Source: Betaproteobacteria bacterium
Lineage (GTDB): Bacteria; Pseudomonadota; Gammaproteobacteria; Burkholderiales; SG8-39
DNA: 15,784 nucleotides
Direction: 5' to 3'
Assembly: GCA_007280315.1 (NCBI GenBank)
Contig: QYQC01000001.1
Coordinates: forward strand, 1 to 15,784
Of the stretch, positions 8,339 to 14,452 are shown one piece after another. Position numbers and translations under genes: made by a program. Under the pieces are notes generated by a model. That model was not told the origin of the DNA and did not search any database. It saw nothing but the letters and a program-made list of their open reading frames with translations. Position 1 is the first letter of the stretch. Every line of letters begins with the position of its first letter.

Positions 8339-10341
8339 GCGCTCGGCGCAGGCGGCGTGAATCGAAGCACCCCGTCGCCATAGGTAAATACGGCTTTCAA
8401 TACACTGCCCGGCGTGCCGAAGTTCGCAATGAAATTGCTGGTGAGTCCACTGTTGATCGCGGACCAGGTTGCGCCCTCGTCCGTGCTCTGCATCGCGCCA
8501 CCACCGACTACGTCCCACAGCCCTGCGTACAGTGTCACGCCGGATGCCGTGCGCGCCACCGCGACTTCGTGCGCCTGTTTGCCGGCGAGTGATTGTGTCC
8601 AGGTGCTGCCGCCGTCCGTGCTCTTCCAGATACCGCTGCCGGAATAGGTAACTCCGGCAGGATCGGTCTGGTACACCGCGGCGTAGATGTTGCCGTTGCC
8701 CGAATCGATGCGCAGATGATCTATATTCAGCTCAACATTGCCGGGACTCTTCGCCGGGAACGCAACCCGCGCCCAGTTCACACCGCTGTTGGTGCTCTTG
8801 TAAAGTCCGTCATTGGTCGCCATGAAAAACACCGACGGCGTCGGCGCCATGCTGCGTATATGCAGCGCGTCACCCGTAAGCCCGGTATTTCTTGCGGCCC
8901 AGGTGTCGCCGCCATCGGCCGAGTAGTAGACGCCGTCGCGGTTGAACCCGACAAACAGGCCGTTCGCGCTGTTCGGGTCGCTGCGCAGCTGGCTCCCATT
9001 CCGTGCCAGATTGGGCAGGCCGGCATTTTTTGCCACCCAGTTTGTCCCGTCGAATCTGAACACACCGAGGCTGGAGGTGATTGCATACGGTACATCAGCG
9101 GGCGTGACGATGACATGCCCGCCATTGCCCATGAAGCCAATATTGTAGCCGCCGAGTCGCTGGAAAGTGCCGCCGCCCGGCGCTTTGAATACGCCTTCCG
9201 CCGCTGCGAGGTACGCATTGCTGCTGCTATCGGTGTTCGCGTTGATGGTGTAACCGCCGGGCAAGCCGACGCTCATTTTGTTCCAGGTGACGCCGTCGGT
9301 ACTCTGGTAGACGCCGGCGTAGGTTTGCGCGTAGTAAAGCGGCGAGCCGTTTGTGGCAGTGTAGCGCTGCACGCTGCGCGCTCCGGGCAGCACCGCATTG
9401 CTGGCGAACATGGTCCATGTGGTGCCGCGATCGGCGCTGATATAGACGCCTTCGCCGTCGACGGGGAAGTACAGATTGGTGCCGTCCGAGCCCACTCCAG
9501 CTGATGTGGTTATTCCCGACTTCACCAGTGTCCAGGTCACTCCCTGGTCAGTGGATCGCCACACACCGGAGTTCGCTTCCGCCGTGAACAGCGCCAAGCC
9601 AGCGGTCGCATTGTAGAGAACGGTAACGCCATTGAGGTTCGGAGACGATCCATTCGGGTTGACAATGCCGGTACCGAAAAGCGTCCAGTTCAACCCGCTG
9701 TCGGTGGACTTGTAGAGGCCGTCGTAGGTCGAGGCCAGCATGAAATCCAGACCGCTGCCGCTGGGATTGACGCGTGTGGTGCCGATCGCAGTAACCCCAG
9801 GCGCCATTCCGCCGGTCAACGCCCAGTTCGCACCGCCATCGTTCGAGACATAGACGCCACTGTTGGACGCACAGCTGGTACTCGCAAACAGGCGGTCGGT
9901 ACTCTGGGTCGAGCCGTAAAATACTTGCAGACCTATCGGGTAGACGCAGCCGAGCCCGTTGTTAATCAGGGTCCAGTTCGCGCCGCCGTCAGTAGTCTTG
10001 TAAATCCCGCCACCGCGCGACGCCGCATAGCCACGGTAGGGACTGACGCCCGCGTTGACGCTGAGCGTGTACACGCGCTTATCTGCCAGACCGGTATTCA
10101 TCGGCACCCAGGTGCCGCTGCCTGATGCCTGCTTGAACATGCCGCCGTAATATACCGCCGCCCAGGAATCACCAACGGTCCCCGGATTGGGAACATAAAG
10201 TCCGCGTATGAGGCCACCCTGAAAATCACCGGAGGCCGGCGACCAGCTTTGAGCCAGCACGGTCGATGCGCCGAGAACACCCATGCATGCGAAAAGGAAA
10301 CCCACCAATCCCGCTAAACGACTCCCTCTGGTCCTTGCCAT
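7762..10341 (-). CDS. Secreted Asp-box beta-propeller protein, no sandwich module
   Basis: 859 residues. I start at the ATG at 10341 because GGAGG lies eight bases upstream; an in-frame extension of 11 codons to 10374 contains this ribosome site and is unlikely to be translated. Residues 1-30 are a signal peptide (T-V-L-A before Q-S-W). Residues 31 to about 658 form the propeller with about ten Asp-boxes plus two degenerate blades. One box is a residue short (S-T-D-G-V-T-W). The cysteine pair (L-G-C-V-Y, T-S-C-A) and the W-T-Q-S-L-A-G-K...H-E stretch are shared with the paralogs. A short Pro-rich join (about 660-668) leads directly to the C-terminal double repeat (about 670-859). This is the minimal form of the family. 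It follows gspG by 180 bp without an obvious terminator between, so read-through is possible besides its own promoter. Confidence 0.92.
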   Translation of the reverse strand: MARTRGSRLAGLVGFLFACMGVLGASTVLAQSWSPASGDFQGGLIRGLYVPNPGTVGDSWAAVYYGGMFKQASGSGTWVPMNTGLADKRVYTLSVNAGVSPYRGYAASRGGGIYKTTDGGANWTLINNGLGCVYPIGLQVFYGSTQSTDRLFASTSCASNSGVYVSNDGGANWALTGGMAPGVTAIGTTRVNPSGSGLDFMLASTYDGLYKSTDSGLNWTLFGTGIVNPNGSSPNLNGVTVLYNATAGLALFTAEANSGVWRSTDQGVTWTLVKSGITTSAGVGSDGTNLYFPVDGEGVYISADRGTTWTMFASNAVLPGARSVQRYTATNGSPLYYAQTYAGVYQSTDGVTWNKMSVGLPGGYTINANTDSSSNAYLAAAEGVFKAPGGGTFQRLGGYNIGFMGNGGHVIVTPADVPYAITSSLGVFRFDGTNWVAKNAGLPNLARNGSQLRSDPNSANGLFVGFNRDGVYYSADGGDTWAARNTGLTGDALHIRSMAPTPSVFFMATNDGLYKSTNSGVNWARVAFPAKSPGNVELNIDHLRIDSGNGNIYAAVYQTDPAGVTYSGSGIWKSTDGGSTWTQSLAGKQAHEVAVARTASGVTLYAGLWDVVGGGAMQSTDEGATWSAINSGLTSNFIANFGTPGSVLKAVFTYGDGVLRFTPPAPSATVGIVAGWNLVGNGMGTPLTVASAFGDTSKVNTVWKWVPSTSKWAFYTPSLTDGGAAYAAGKGYDFLTTIAPGEGFWVNGKAAISVPLTGAATVSGSFGLMPSGWSLIAIGDSKTPSQFNTALSITPPSPGVIPINLTTLWAWDATLLNWYFYAPSLEANNGLAAYITSKSYLNFGTNTLGPTTGFWVNRP

Positions 10342-10417
10342 TTTGACTTCCTCCCTGGATCTGTCATTTCGCACATTTGTCGCGGGTAAACCTCGGCAAT
10401 AGAACCTATTCCCATTC

Positions 10418-10431
10418 CCGCGCTAGCGGAA
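10418..10431 (-). repeat. 14-bp inverted repeat, right copy
   Basis: Exact inverse of the 14 bases at 7738-7751. It overlaps the edge of the -10 hexamer of the third propeller gene and the first transcribed bases, where a bound protein could interfere with transcription. The function is a guess. Confidence 0.4.
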
Positions 10432-10458
10432 CTTTACACACTTTCAGATGAAGTGCAA
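10431..10458 (-). promoter_or_regulatory. Candidate promoter of the third propeller gene
   Basis: On the minus strand, TTGCAC (10453-10458), a 16-base spacer and TAAAGT (10431-10436) lie about 90 bases before the ATG at 10341. The spacer length equals that at the two paralogs, but the -10 is a poorer match. Confidence 0.45.
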
Positions 10459-10521
10459 TAGTCCAATCGGATGATGCGACCCTATGGACAATCGCCCTTC
10501 TGCATACGAATCACGCGCCGG

Positions 10522-11004
10522 TCACCAGTTGGTGATGTCCGCGTCCTCCCCTTTTCCGCCGGCCTGGCCGTCGCGGCCATAGGAAAAAAGGTCGACATCG
10601 CCGTGCTCGCCCGGATAGCGGTAGAGGTAGGCGCGGCCCCAGGGGTCGGGCGGGACCGCTTTCTTGAGATAGGGCCCCTGCCATTTCGGTTCATTGGCAG
10701 GTGGCGTCACCAATGCTGACAGTCCCTGCTCCGAGCTCGGGTAGCGCCCGACATCCAGCCGGTACTGGTCGAGCGCTTTTTCCAGGGCATCGATCTGCGC
10801 CCGCGCCACCTTGACTTCGGACTTGCCGATCTGCGCGAAATATTTGGGCGCCACGTAGCCCGCCAGCAGGCCGATGATCACCATGACAACCAACAATTCC
10901 AGCAGCGTGAAGCCGCGTGCGGCGACACTGCGCAACCCGGATTTACCGCGCGAAGAAGTCGCCAAACCCATGTCACCGCCATCCAGTGAATGAACAGGCT
11001 TCAT
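10522..11004 (-). CDS. gspG: Type II secretion major pseudopilin GspG
   Basis: 160 residues; the major pseudopilin that forms the periplasmic pseudopilus of the type II secretion system. A long leader (1-31) ends in the prepilin peptidase site R-G|F-T-L-L-E, followed by the hydrophobic helix LLVVMVIIGLLAGYVAPKYF. Then come the amphipathic A-R-A-Q-I-D-A-L-E helix, Y-R-L-D-V-G-R-Y-P-S-S-E-Q-G-L, W-x-G-P-Y-L, D-P-W-G and the C-terminal D-L-F-S-Y-G-x-D-G with acidic residues typical of the calcium site. I chose the ATG at 11004 because it overlaps the stop of the GtrA gene (ATGA), implying translational coupling; an internal ATG would give a 20-residue leader. No other gsp genes are in the window, so it is an orphan here. 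Export of the neighbouring propeller proteins is a plausible but unproven role. Confidence 0.93.
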   Translation of the reverse strand: MKPVHSLDGGDMGLATSSRGKSGLRSVAARGFTLLELLVVMVIIGLLAGYVAPKYFAQIGKSEVKVARAQIDALEKALDQYRLDVGRYPSSEQGLSALVTPPANEPKWQGPYLKKAVPPDPWGRAYLYRYPGEHGDVDLFSYGRDGQAGGKGEDADITNW

Positions 11005-11396
11005 TCTATCCCGGTGGCTGAATGAAATGTCCAAAAGCGGTTGCCGGCGAAGCTCCAGATCAACACCAGCCCCGTGGTGACGATCTGGCTAAGAAGATAG
11101 TGCACGCCGATGACATCCACCCCTATCCACATGAACAGCGTGTTCAGCACCAGGCCAATCGCCGCGACTATGCCAAAGCGCAGCACCGATTCGCGATGCC
11201 TGCGCGTGCTGCGAAAGGTATAGCGATAGTTGAGGCTGTAGTTGATCCACGCGCCGAGCAATGCGCCGGCGGCCGACGCCGGTACCGGCTGCACTGCCGC
11301 CAGTTGAACCAGCGCGATCAGCAGGCCGTAATGCCCGATCGCCGACATGAAGCCGACACCGGTAAATTTTGCAAACTGGCGCAGCAGCGCGATCAC
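11001..11396 (-). CDS. GtrA-family four-helix membrane protein
   Basis: 131 residues from the GTG at 11396. It matches the GtrA family (small inner-membrane proteins linked to flipping or transfer of lipid-linked sugars): L-R-Q-F-x-K-F at the N terminus, four predicted membrane helices, N-Y-x-x-x-x-R-Y-T-F after helix 2 and N-R-F-W-T-F at the end. The frame stays open up to 11495, where a GTG directly follows the stop of the upstream gene, but those extra 33 residues are arginine-rich and unlike the family, so I prefer the later start; neither has a good ribosome site. Its TGA overlaps the ATG of gspG. Such proteins often sit with glycan or surface-polymer genes, which suggests cell-envelope glycosylation here, but the substrate is unknown. 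Confidence 0.85.
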   Translation of the reverse strand: MIALLRQFAKFTGVGFMSAIGHYGLLIALVQLAAVQPVPASAAGALLGAWINYSLNYRYTFRSTRRHRESVLRFGIVAAIGLVLNTLFMWIGVDVIGVHYLLSQIVTTGLVLIWSFAGNRFWTFHSATGIE

Positions 11397-11495
11397 GCTT
11401 GACAGGCTCTCATCGTTTCCGCGACACCGGCAGATCCTCGACCGGTGCCGAGTTCGCCCCGGCGCCCGCTCGCGGTGGAGCGAACTGGCCCGCAC

Positions 11496-11792
11496 TCATT
11501 TCATTTTGTCGTCGCCGTCTTTCGTTGGCGATTTCTTCGGTGCCGCGCGCTTATCGCGTTCGGCGCGAGCCCTGCTCGAAGCCTCGTCCGCCTGTCGCTG
11601 CATCTCCTCCAGCGTGAGCGGCTTGTCCGGCTTGCGCAGCATGAATCCGGGTACCGGCGGCGGAGAAAAATCGGGCTGTGGAGCGCCCTGCACCGGCGAC
11701 GCAGGTGCGGGCTCGGCGGCAAACACTGCACGTGAAGTTCCTATGCACAGCGCCAGAACAACAGCCAATTGAACTTGTGACTTCATGCGCAT
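11496..11792 (-). CDS. Small proline/charge-rich exported protein
   Basis: 98 residues, not recognised. From the ATG at 11792 (AGG nine bases upstream; a second ATG two codons on is an alternative) there is a signal peptide of about 25 residues ending R-A-V-F-A before A-E-P-A-P-A. A proline-rich stretch follows (Q-P-D-F-S-P-P-P-V-P-G-F), then a charged helix with L-E-E-M-Q-R-Q-A-D-E and a lysine-rich tail. It is probably periplasmic. It is the first gene of the group with the GtrA protein and gspG, so it may act with them. Confidence 0.75.
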   Translation of the reverse strand: MRMKSQVQLAVVLALCIGTSRAVFAAEPAPASPVQGAPQPDFSPPPVPGFMLRKPDKPLTLEEMQRQADEASSRARAERDKRAAPKKSPTKDGDDKMK

Positions 11793-11864
11793 CTCAAAGT
11801 ACCTTTCACTTTCGATATATCCCACAGCTTCAATAACACATTTGTAACGCAGCAATTCGAGAAT

Positions 11865-11890
11865 GGCAGTTCGAATAATTTGAACCTGCC
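11865..11890. promoter_or_regulatory. Operator-like imperfect dyad
   Basis: Left arm GGCAGTTCGAA (11865-11875) and right arm TTTGAACCTGCC (11879-11890) are inverted copies with one mismatch and one extra base. The dyad lies in the 352-bp divergent gap 11793-12144, just downstream of the weak minus-strand promoter candidate, where a regulator of the gspG group could bind. Confidence 0.4.
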
Positions 11891-11894
11891 GATT

Positions 11895-11922
11895 TTAATA
11901 TTGTTTCACGATTCCGTTCCAA
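11895..11922 (-). promoter_or_regulatory. Weak promoter candidate for the small protein-GtrA-gspG group
   Basis: On the minus strand, TTGGAA (11917-11922), 16 bases, then TATTAA (11895-11900) occur about 100 bases before the ATG at 11792. The region is AT-rich and divergent to another gene, but the match is modest. Confidence 0.3.
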
Positions 11923-11929
11923 CCGCAGA

Positions 11930-11949
11930 ATTCCCTTTCATTCCCTTTC
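11930..11949 (+). repeat. Two exact tandem copies of a 10-bp unit
   Basis: ATTCCCTTTC occurs twice with no gap, so both copies face the same side of the helix. It lies about 45 bases upstream of the TATAAT at 11995, a place typical for an activator site. A related TTCGGTCTTTG stretch follows. Confidence 0.4.
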
Positions 11950-11994
11950 GGTCTTTGTCCTAACGTATTTCGGCCGGAACAAGACGACCTGAAC

Positions 11995-12000
11995 TATAAT
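11995..12000 (+). promoter_or_regulatory. -10 element candidate for the DUF2079 gene
   Basis: A perfect TATAAT 145 bases before the ATG at 12145. No convincing -35 stands 16-18 bases upstream (the bases there are GGCCGG-like), which would fit an activator-dependent promoter. Apart from the elements listed, I see nothing in the gap 11793-12144. Confidence 0.4.
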
Positions 12001-12144
12001 CTCGGCGAAACAACGTCTCACCTTTTTAACTGAAATTGGCACTCTCGGCGTTTGTCGTTCTTTGGATTGCTTCGACGAAACGTGGTTTTCGAACGGGCAT
12101 CGCAACAAAAACTCGCGGAATTCCCAATACCGTTTGGAACTCGA

Positions 12145-14100
12145 ATGTCGGTTGTGCTAAAGCGATTCGCCCTCTGGCCGAAGTACCTCCTCATCGGTTT
12201 CGCCGTCCTTTTTTTCATTCTCTTCACGGCCAAGGGTCTTCTGATCCACGGCAACATGGGGACGTCCGCATATGATCTCGGAATTTTTGATCAGGCATTC
12301 TGGCGTTACAGCCGATTTTTAGATCAATTCAACACTGTACGCGGGCTGCCCATTCTCGGTGACCATTTCAGCCCGATCGCTTTTGTTTTTGCACCGCTTT
12401 ATTGGCTTGTTCCGACCGTTGCGTGGCCGATCGCCGTCCAGACGTTTTCGGTAGCGTTGGGCGGTGTCATATTGTTCTACCTGGTCCTGGCTCGATTGTC
12501 TGGCCTGCCATGGCTGGCATTGGGATTCGCTCTAAGCTACTTTCTTCATCCGGCGGTTCATAACACTCTGCTTTGGCAATACCACGAAATTGTGCTCGCC
12601 AGCGGTCTCTATCTGGGATTGATTTGGTGTTATGTGAAGGATCGCTGGTGGCCTTTTGTTTTCATTATCTTCTTGCTACTTGCTTGCCGAGAGGACATGC
12701 CTTTCACACTTGCAGCGTTCGGTTGCCTGGCGCTGACGGAGAAGCGCTGGCGCTATGGCATCGTTTCAATTTGTCTGGCAGTTCTTTGGTGGTTGATGGT
12801 GGTGAAGTGGTTGATGCCCCTGTTCAATGGTCAAGGTTATTTTCGCCATGTGCAGGGTACGCTGGGCATGCTGTTCGCCAATTGGCACAATCCGCGATTC
12901 TATCTCGAGCGCCTGAGCGACCCGCGCAGCATGATGTACCTATGGCAGGTATTCTTTCCGTTTGGCTTCTTGGCCATGCTGTCACCACGGTTCCTGCTGC
13001 CCGCCCTACCTACGCTCGCGGCCAACGTTTTGATCGGCGGCTACAACACACAAATCGGCTATCACTATTCGGTCAGCGTCATGCCGTTCCTGTTTTGGGG
13101 AGCGCTCGAGTCGATCCGAGCGCACCGCCAGCTATTTGATCTGGATAAAGGGCGCGCAGCCATCGTCCGCGTCGGCGCTTTGACTCTGGCGTGCGTGAGT
13201 GCAAGTGGATGGTTTTACTTCCAGTACTCCGTGCTCTATCTCGGTCGATTTCCGGATCAATGGAACGCCTTGTCGGCCAACGCGTCTAAGCGTCACCTTC
13301 TTGCGTCGATTGATCGAAACTTTCCTAACCTTGGCATCTCTGCGTCGGACTTTCTGCTCCCTCATCTCTCTCATCGCGAACTAATTTATTTGTTTCCCAA
13401 TCCGTGGCAGATTCGATATTGGGGAATTGCAGGCGAGAAACCACATCATCCCAACGCGGTAGACCTGATAGTACTGAATCGTGATCTTTATTCGGAATCC
13501 CCGGAACTCATCGACTACCTTGTCGACAGCGGGATATTCCACCGCGATCGTGATGAAAGCGGCATCATGGTTCTTCGGCGTCTTAGACCGGAGGCAGAGG
13601 ATCGCAACCAAGCAATCATCGCGTTTCAAAAATATATGGCCATGAGTGCGCTTCCGTTTGTTGACGTTGCCCTGTCTCCAATCTTTGCCACTACGGAATC
13701 GCAATTTCGACGCATTGACGTGCCTCAGGTACTGCTACAGGACCACGCACCTCCCGATTGGCAGCCACTGACGCCAACCAGACCAACGTTTCTTAACATC
13801 GACTTGACCGAGGGCAAGGCCAGCGGCTACGAGACACGCTACGTGCGGGCCGTCCTAACTGTTGACGAACCCATGCGAGCCGTGCTCGCGATTGGCTCGG
13901 ATGACGGGGTGACCGTATGGCTGAATGGACGCAACATCCATGAGAATATTGTTCTCAGACCAGCGCACCCTGGTGATGACCGAGTTCAAATCGACCTGGC
14001 CACCGGAAAGAACGTCCTGGTATTCAGGGTAAACAATGCCGGCGGGGCATGGCGCTTGATTGCAAAGGTACAACCGTATCGCCGCAGTGGAACCGAGTAA
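12145..14100 (+). CDS. DUF2079-family polytopic membrane protein with C-terminal beta-sandwich-like domain
   Basis: 651 residues from the ATG at 12145; the frame is open back to a TTG at 12052, but the extra 31 residues lack family features. It matches the DUF2079 family of GT-C-like membrane proteins: membrane helix 14-35, then A-Y-D-L-G-I-F-D-Q-A-F-W, G-D-H-F-S-P-I, a W-Q-Y-H-E-I motif and C-R-E-D-M-P, with about ten helices up to residue 375. The aspartates in the D-L-G-I-F-D-Q loop are the likely active-site region by analogy with GT-C enzymes. A soluble part follows. Residues about 550-648 (S-D-D-G-V-T-V-W-L-N-G, then N-V-L-V-F-R-V-N-N-A-G-G) resemble sugar-binding jelly-roll domains. 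It is convergent to the last gene. Codons look more AT-rich than the rest of the window, a possible sign of separate origin. Substrate unknown. Confidence 0.88.
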   Translation: MSVVLKRFALWPKYLLIGFAVLFFILFTAKGLLIHGNMGTSAYDLGIFDQAFWRYSRFLDQFNTVRGLPILGDHFSPIAFVFAPLYWLVPTVAWPIAVQTFSVALGGVILFYLVLARLSGLPWLALGFALSYFLHPAVHNTLLWQYHEIVLASGLYLGLIWCYVKDRWWPFVFIIFLLLACREDMPFTLAAFGCLALTEKRWRYGIVSICLAVLWWLMVVKWLMPLFNGQGYFRHVQGTLGMLFANWHNPRFYLERLSDPRSMMYLWQVFFPFGFLAMLSPRFLLPALPTLAANVLIGGYNTQIGYHYSVSVMPFLFWGALESIRAHRQLFDLDKGRAAIVRVGALTLACVSASGWFYFQYSVLYLGRFPDQWNALSANASKRHLLASIDRNFPNLGISASDFLLPHLSHRELIYLFPNPWQIRYWGIAGEKPHHPNAVDLIVLNRDLYSESPELIDYLVDSGIFHRDRDESGIMVLRRLRPEAEDRNQAIIAFQKYMAMSALPFVDVALSPIFATTESQFRRIDVPQVLLQDHAPPDWQPLTPTRPTFLNIDLTEGKASGYETRYVRAVLTVDEPMRAVLAIGSDDGVTVWLNGRNIHENIVLRPAHPGDDRVQIDLATGKNVLVFRVNNAGGAWRLIAKVQPYRRSGTE

Positions 14101-14343
14101 GCGCCCGTTGTGACGCCCGACCTGAGCATAGCGGGCTTGGGTTCGGGGCGCATTATCGACCACGTTCGTATCCTTCGCCTTCAGCTTCCTTCGATGTCCA
14201 CCTCGCCGCGGACGCCCTTGCCGTTCAGCCGAGACTTCCCGCTGGCGGGTGTGTGGAGGACTTTCACCTCCTAGTCGTCTTTCCCACCACCACAGCGGTT
14301 CCAACAGCGCCAGTCAGGCCGCTGCACGCCATGCCTGGCACAC
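14101..14343 (-). mobile_element. 5' fragment of a group IIC intron, no reverse transcriptase
   Basis: Read on the minus strand from 14343, the sequence opens with GTGTGCCAGGCATGGCGTGC. This fits the GUGYG 5' boundary and closely resembles the start of the Oceanobacillus group IIC intron as I recall it. A G-G-A-G-G/C-C-T-C-C hairpin around TGAAAGT (about 14258-14274) and a CCCGC-CA-GCGGG hairpin follow. Then come GGCAAGGGCGTCC, GAGGTGG and GAAGGAAGC, the conserved run of intron domain I. The boundary lies directly behind a terminator U-tract, the known target type of class C introns. The fragment stops next to the DUF2079 stop codon, with no ORF, domain V or 3' end, so it is a dead remnant. 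The homology is from memory and should be tested with covariance models. Confidence 0.7.
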
Positions 14344-14344
14344 C

Positions 14345-14370
14345 AAAAAAAACCGCCCCCGAAGGGGCGG
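14345..14370 (-). terminator. Rho-independent terminator of the Ala/Thr-rich protein gene
   Basis: On the minus strand, CCGCCCC, a TTCG tetraloop and GGGGCGG (14353-14370) are followed by eight T (14345-14352). The C(UUCG)G loop is exceptionally stable. It lies 82 bases past the stop codon at 14453. The intron fragment begins right after its T-run. Confidence 0.93.
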
Positions 14371-14403
14371 CGATGTTTCGTGGGAACTGCGGGGCGCAAC
14401 TCT

Positions 14404-14419
14404 GAGAAATCGATTTCTC
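14404..14419. repeat. Perfect 16-bp palindrome
   Basis: GAGAAATCGATTTCTC reads the same on both strands with no loop. It lies between a stop codon and its terminator, where a dimeric DNA-binding protein or a second RNA hairpin is possible. Confidence 0.45.
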
Positions 14420-14452
14420 TGCCGCCGCCCAGTTAATAGAAAAAGATCAATA

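Noticed and set aside
4115..10341. Calling the propellers sialidases or GH74 xyloglucanases
   Set aside because: Asp-boxes are structural and shared by many unrelated propellers; I cannot see the catalytic residue set of either family.
14107..14140. Possible plus-strand terminator for the DUF2079 gene (GCCCG...CGGGC)
   Set aside because: Only about five pairs, a large loop and no T-run; it lies inside the intron fragment.
13855..14304. Minus-strand frame of 149 codons over the intron fragment and the end of the DUF2079 gene
   Set aside because: Composition is Arg-rich and unlike any protein family; the sequence is better explained as structured intron RNA plus antisense of the DUF2079 gene.
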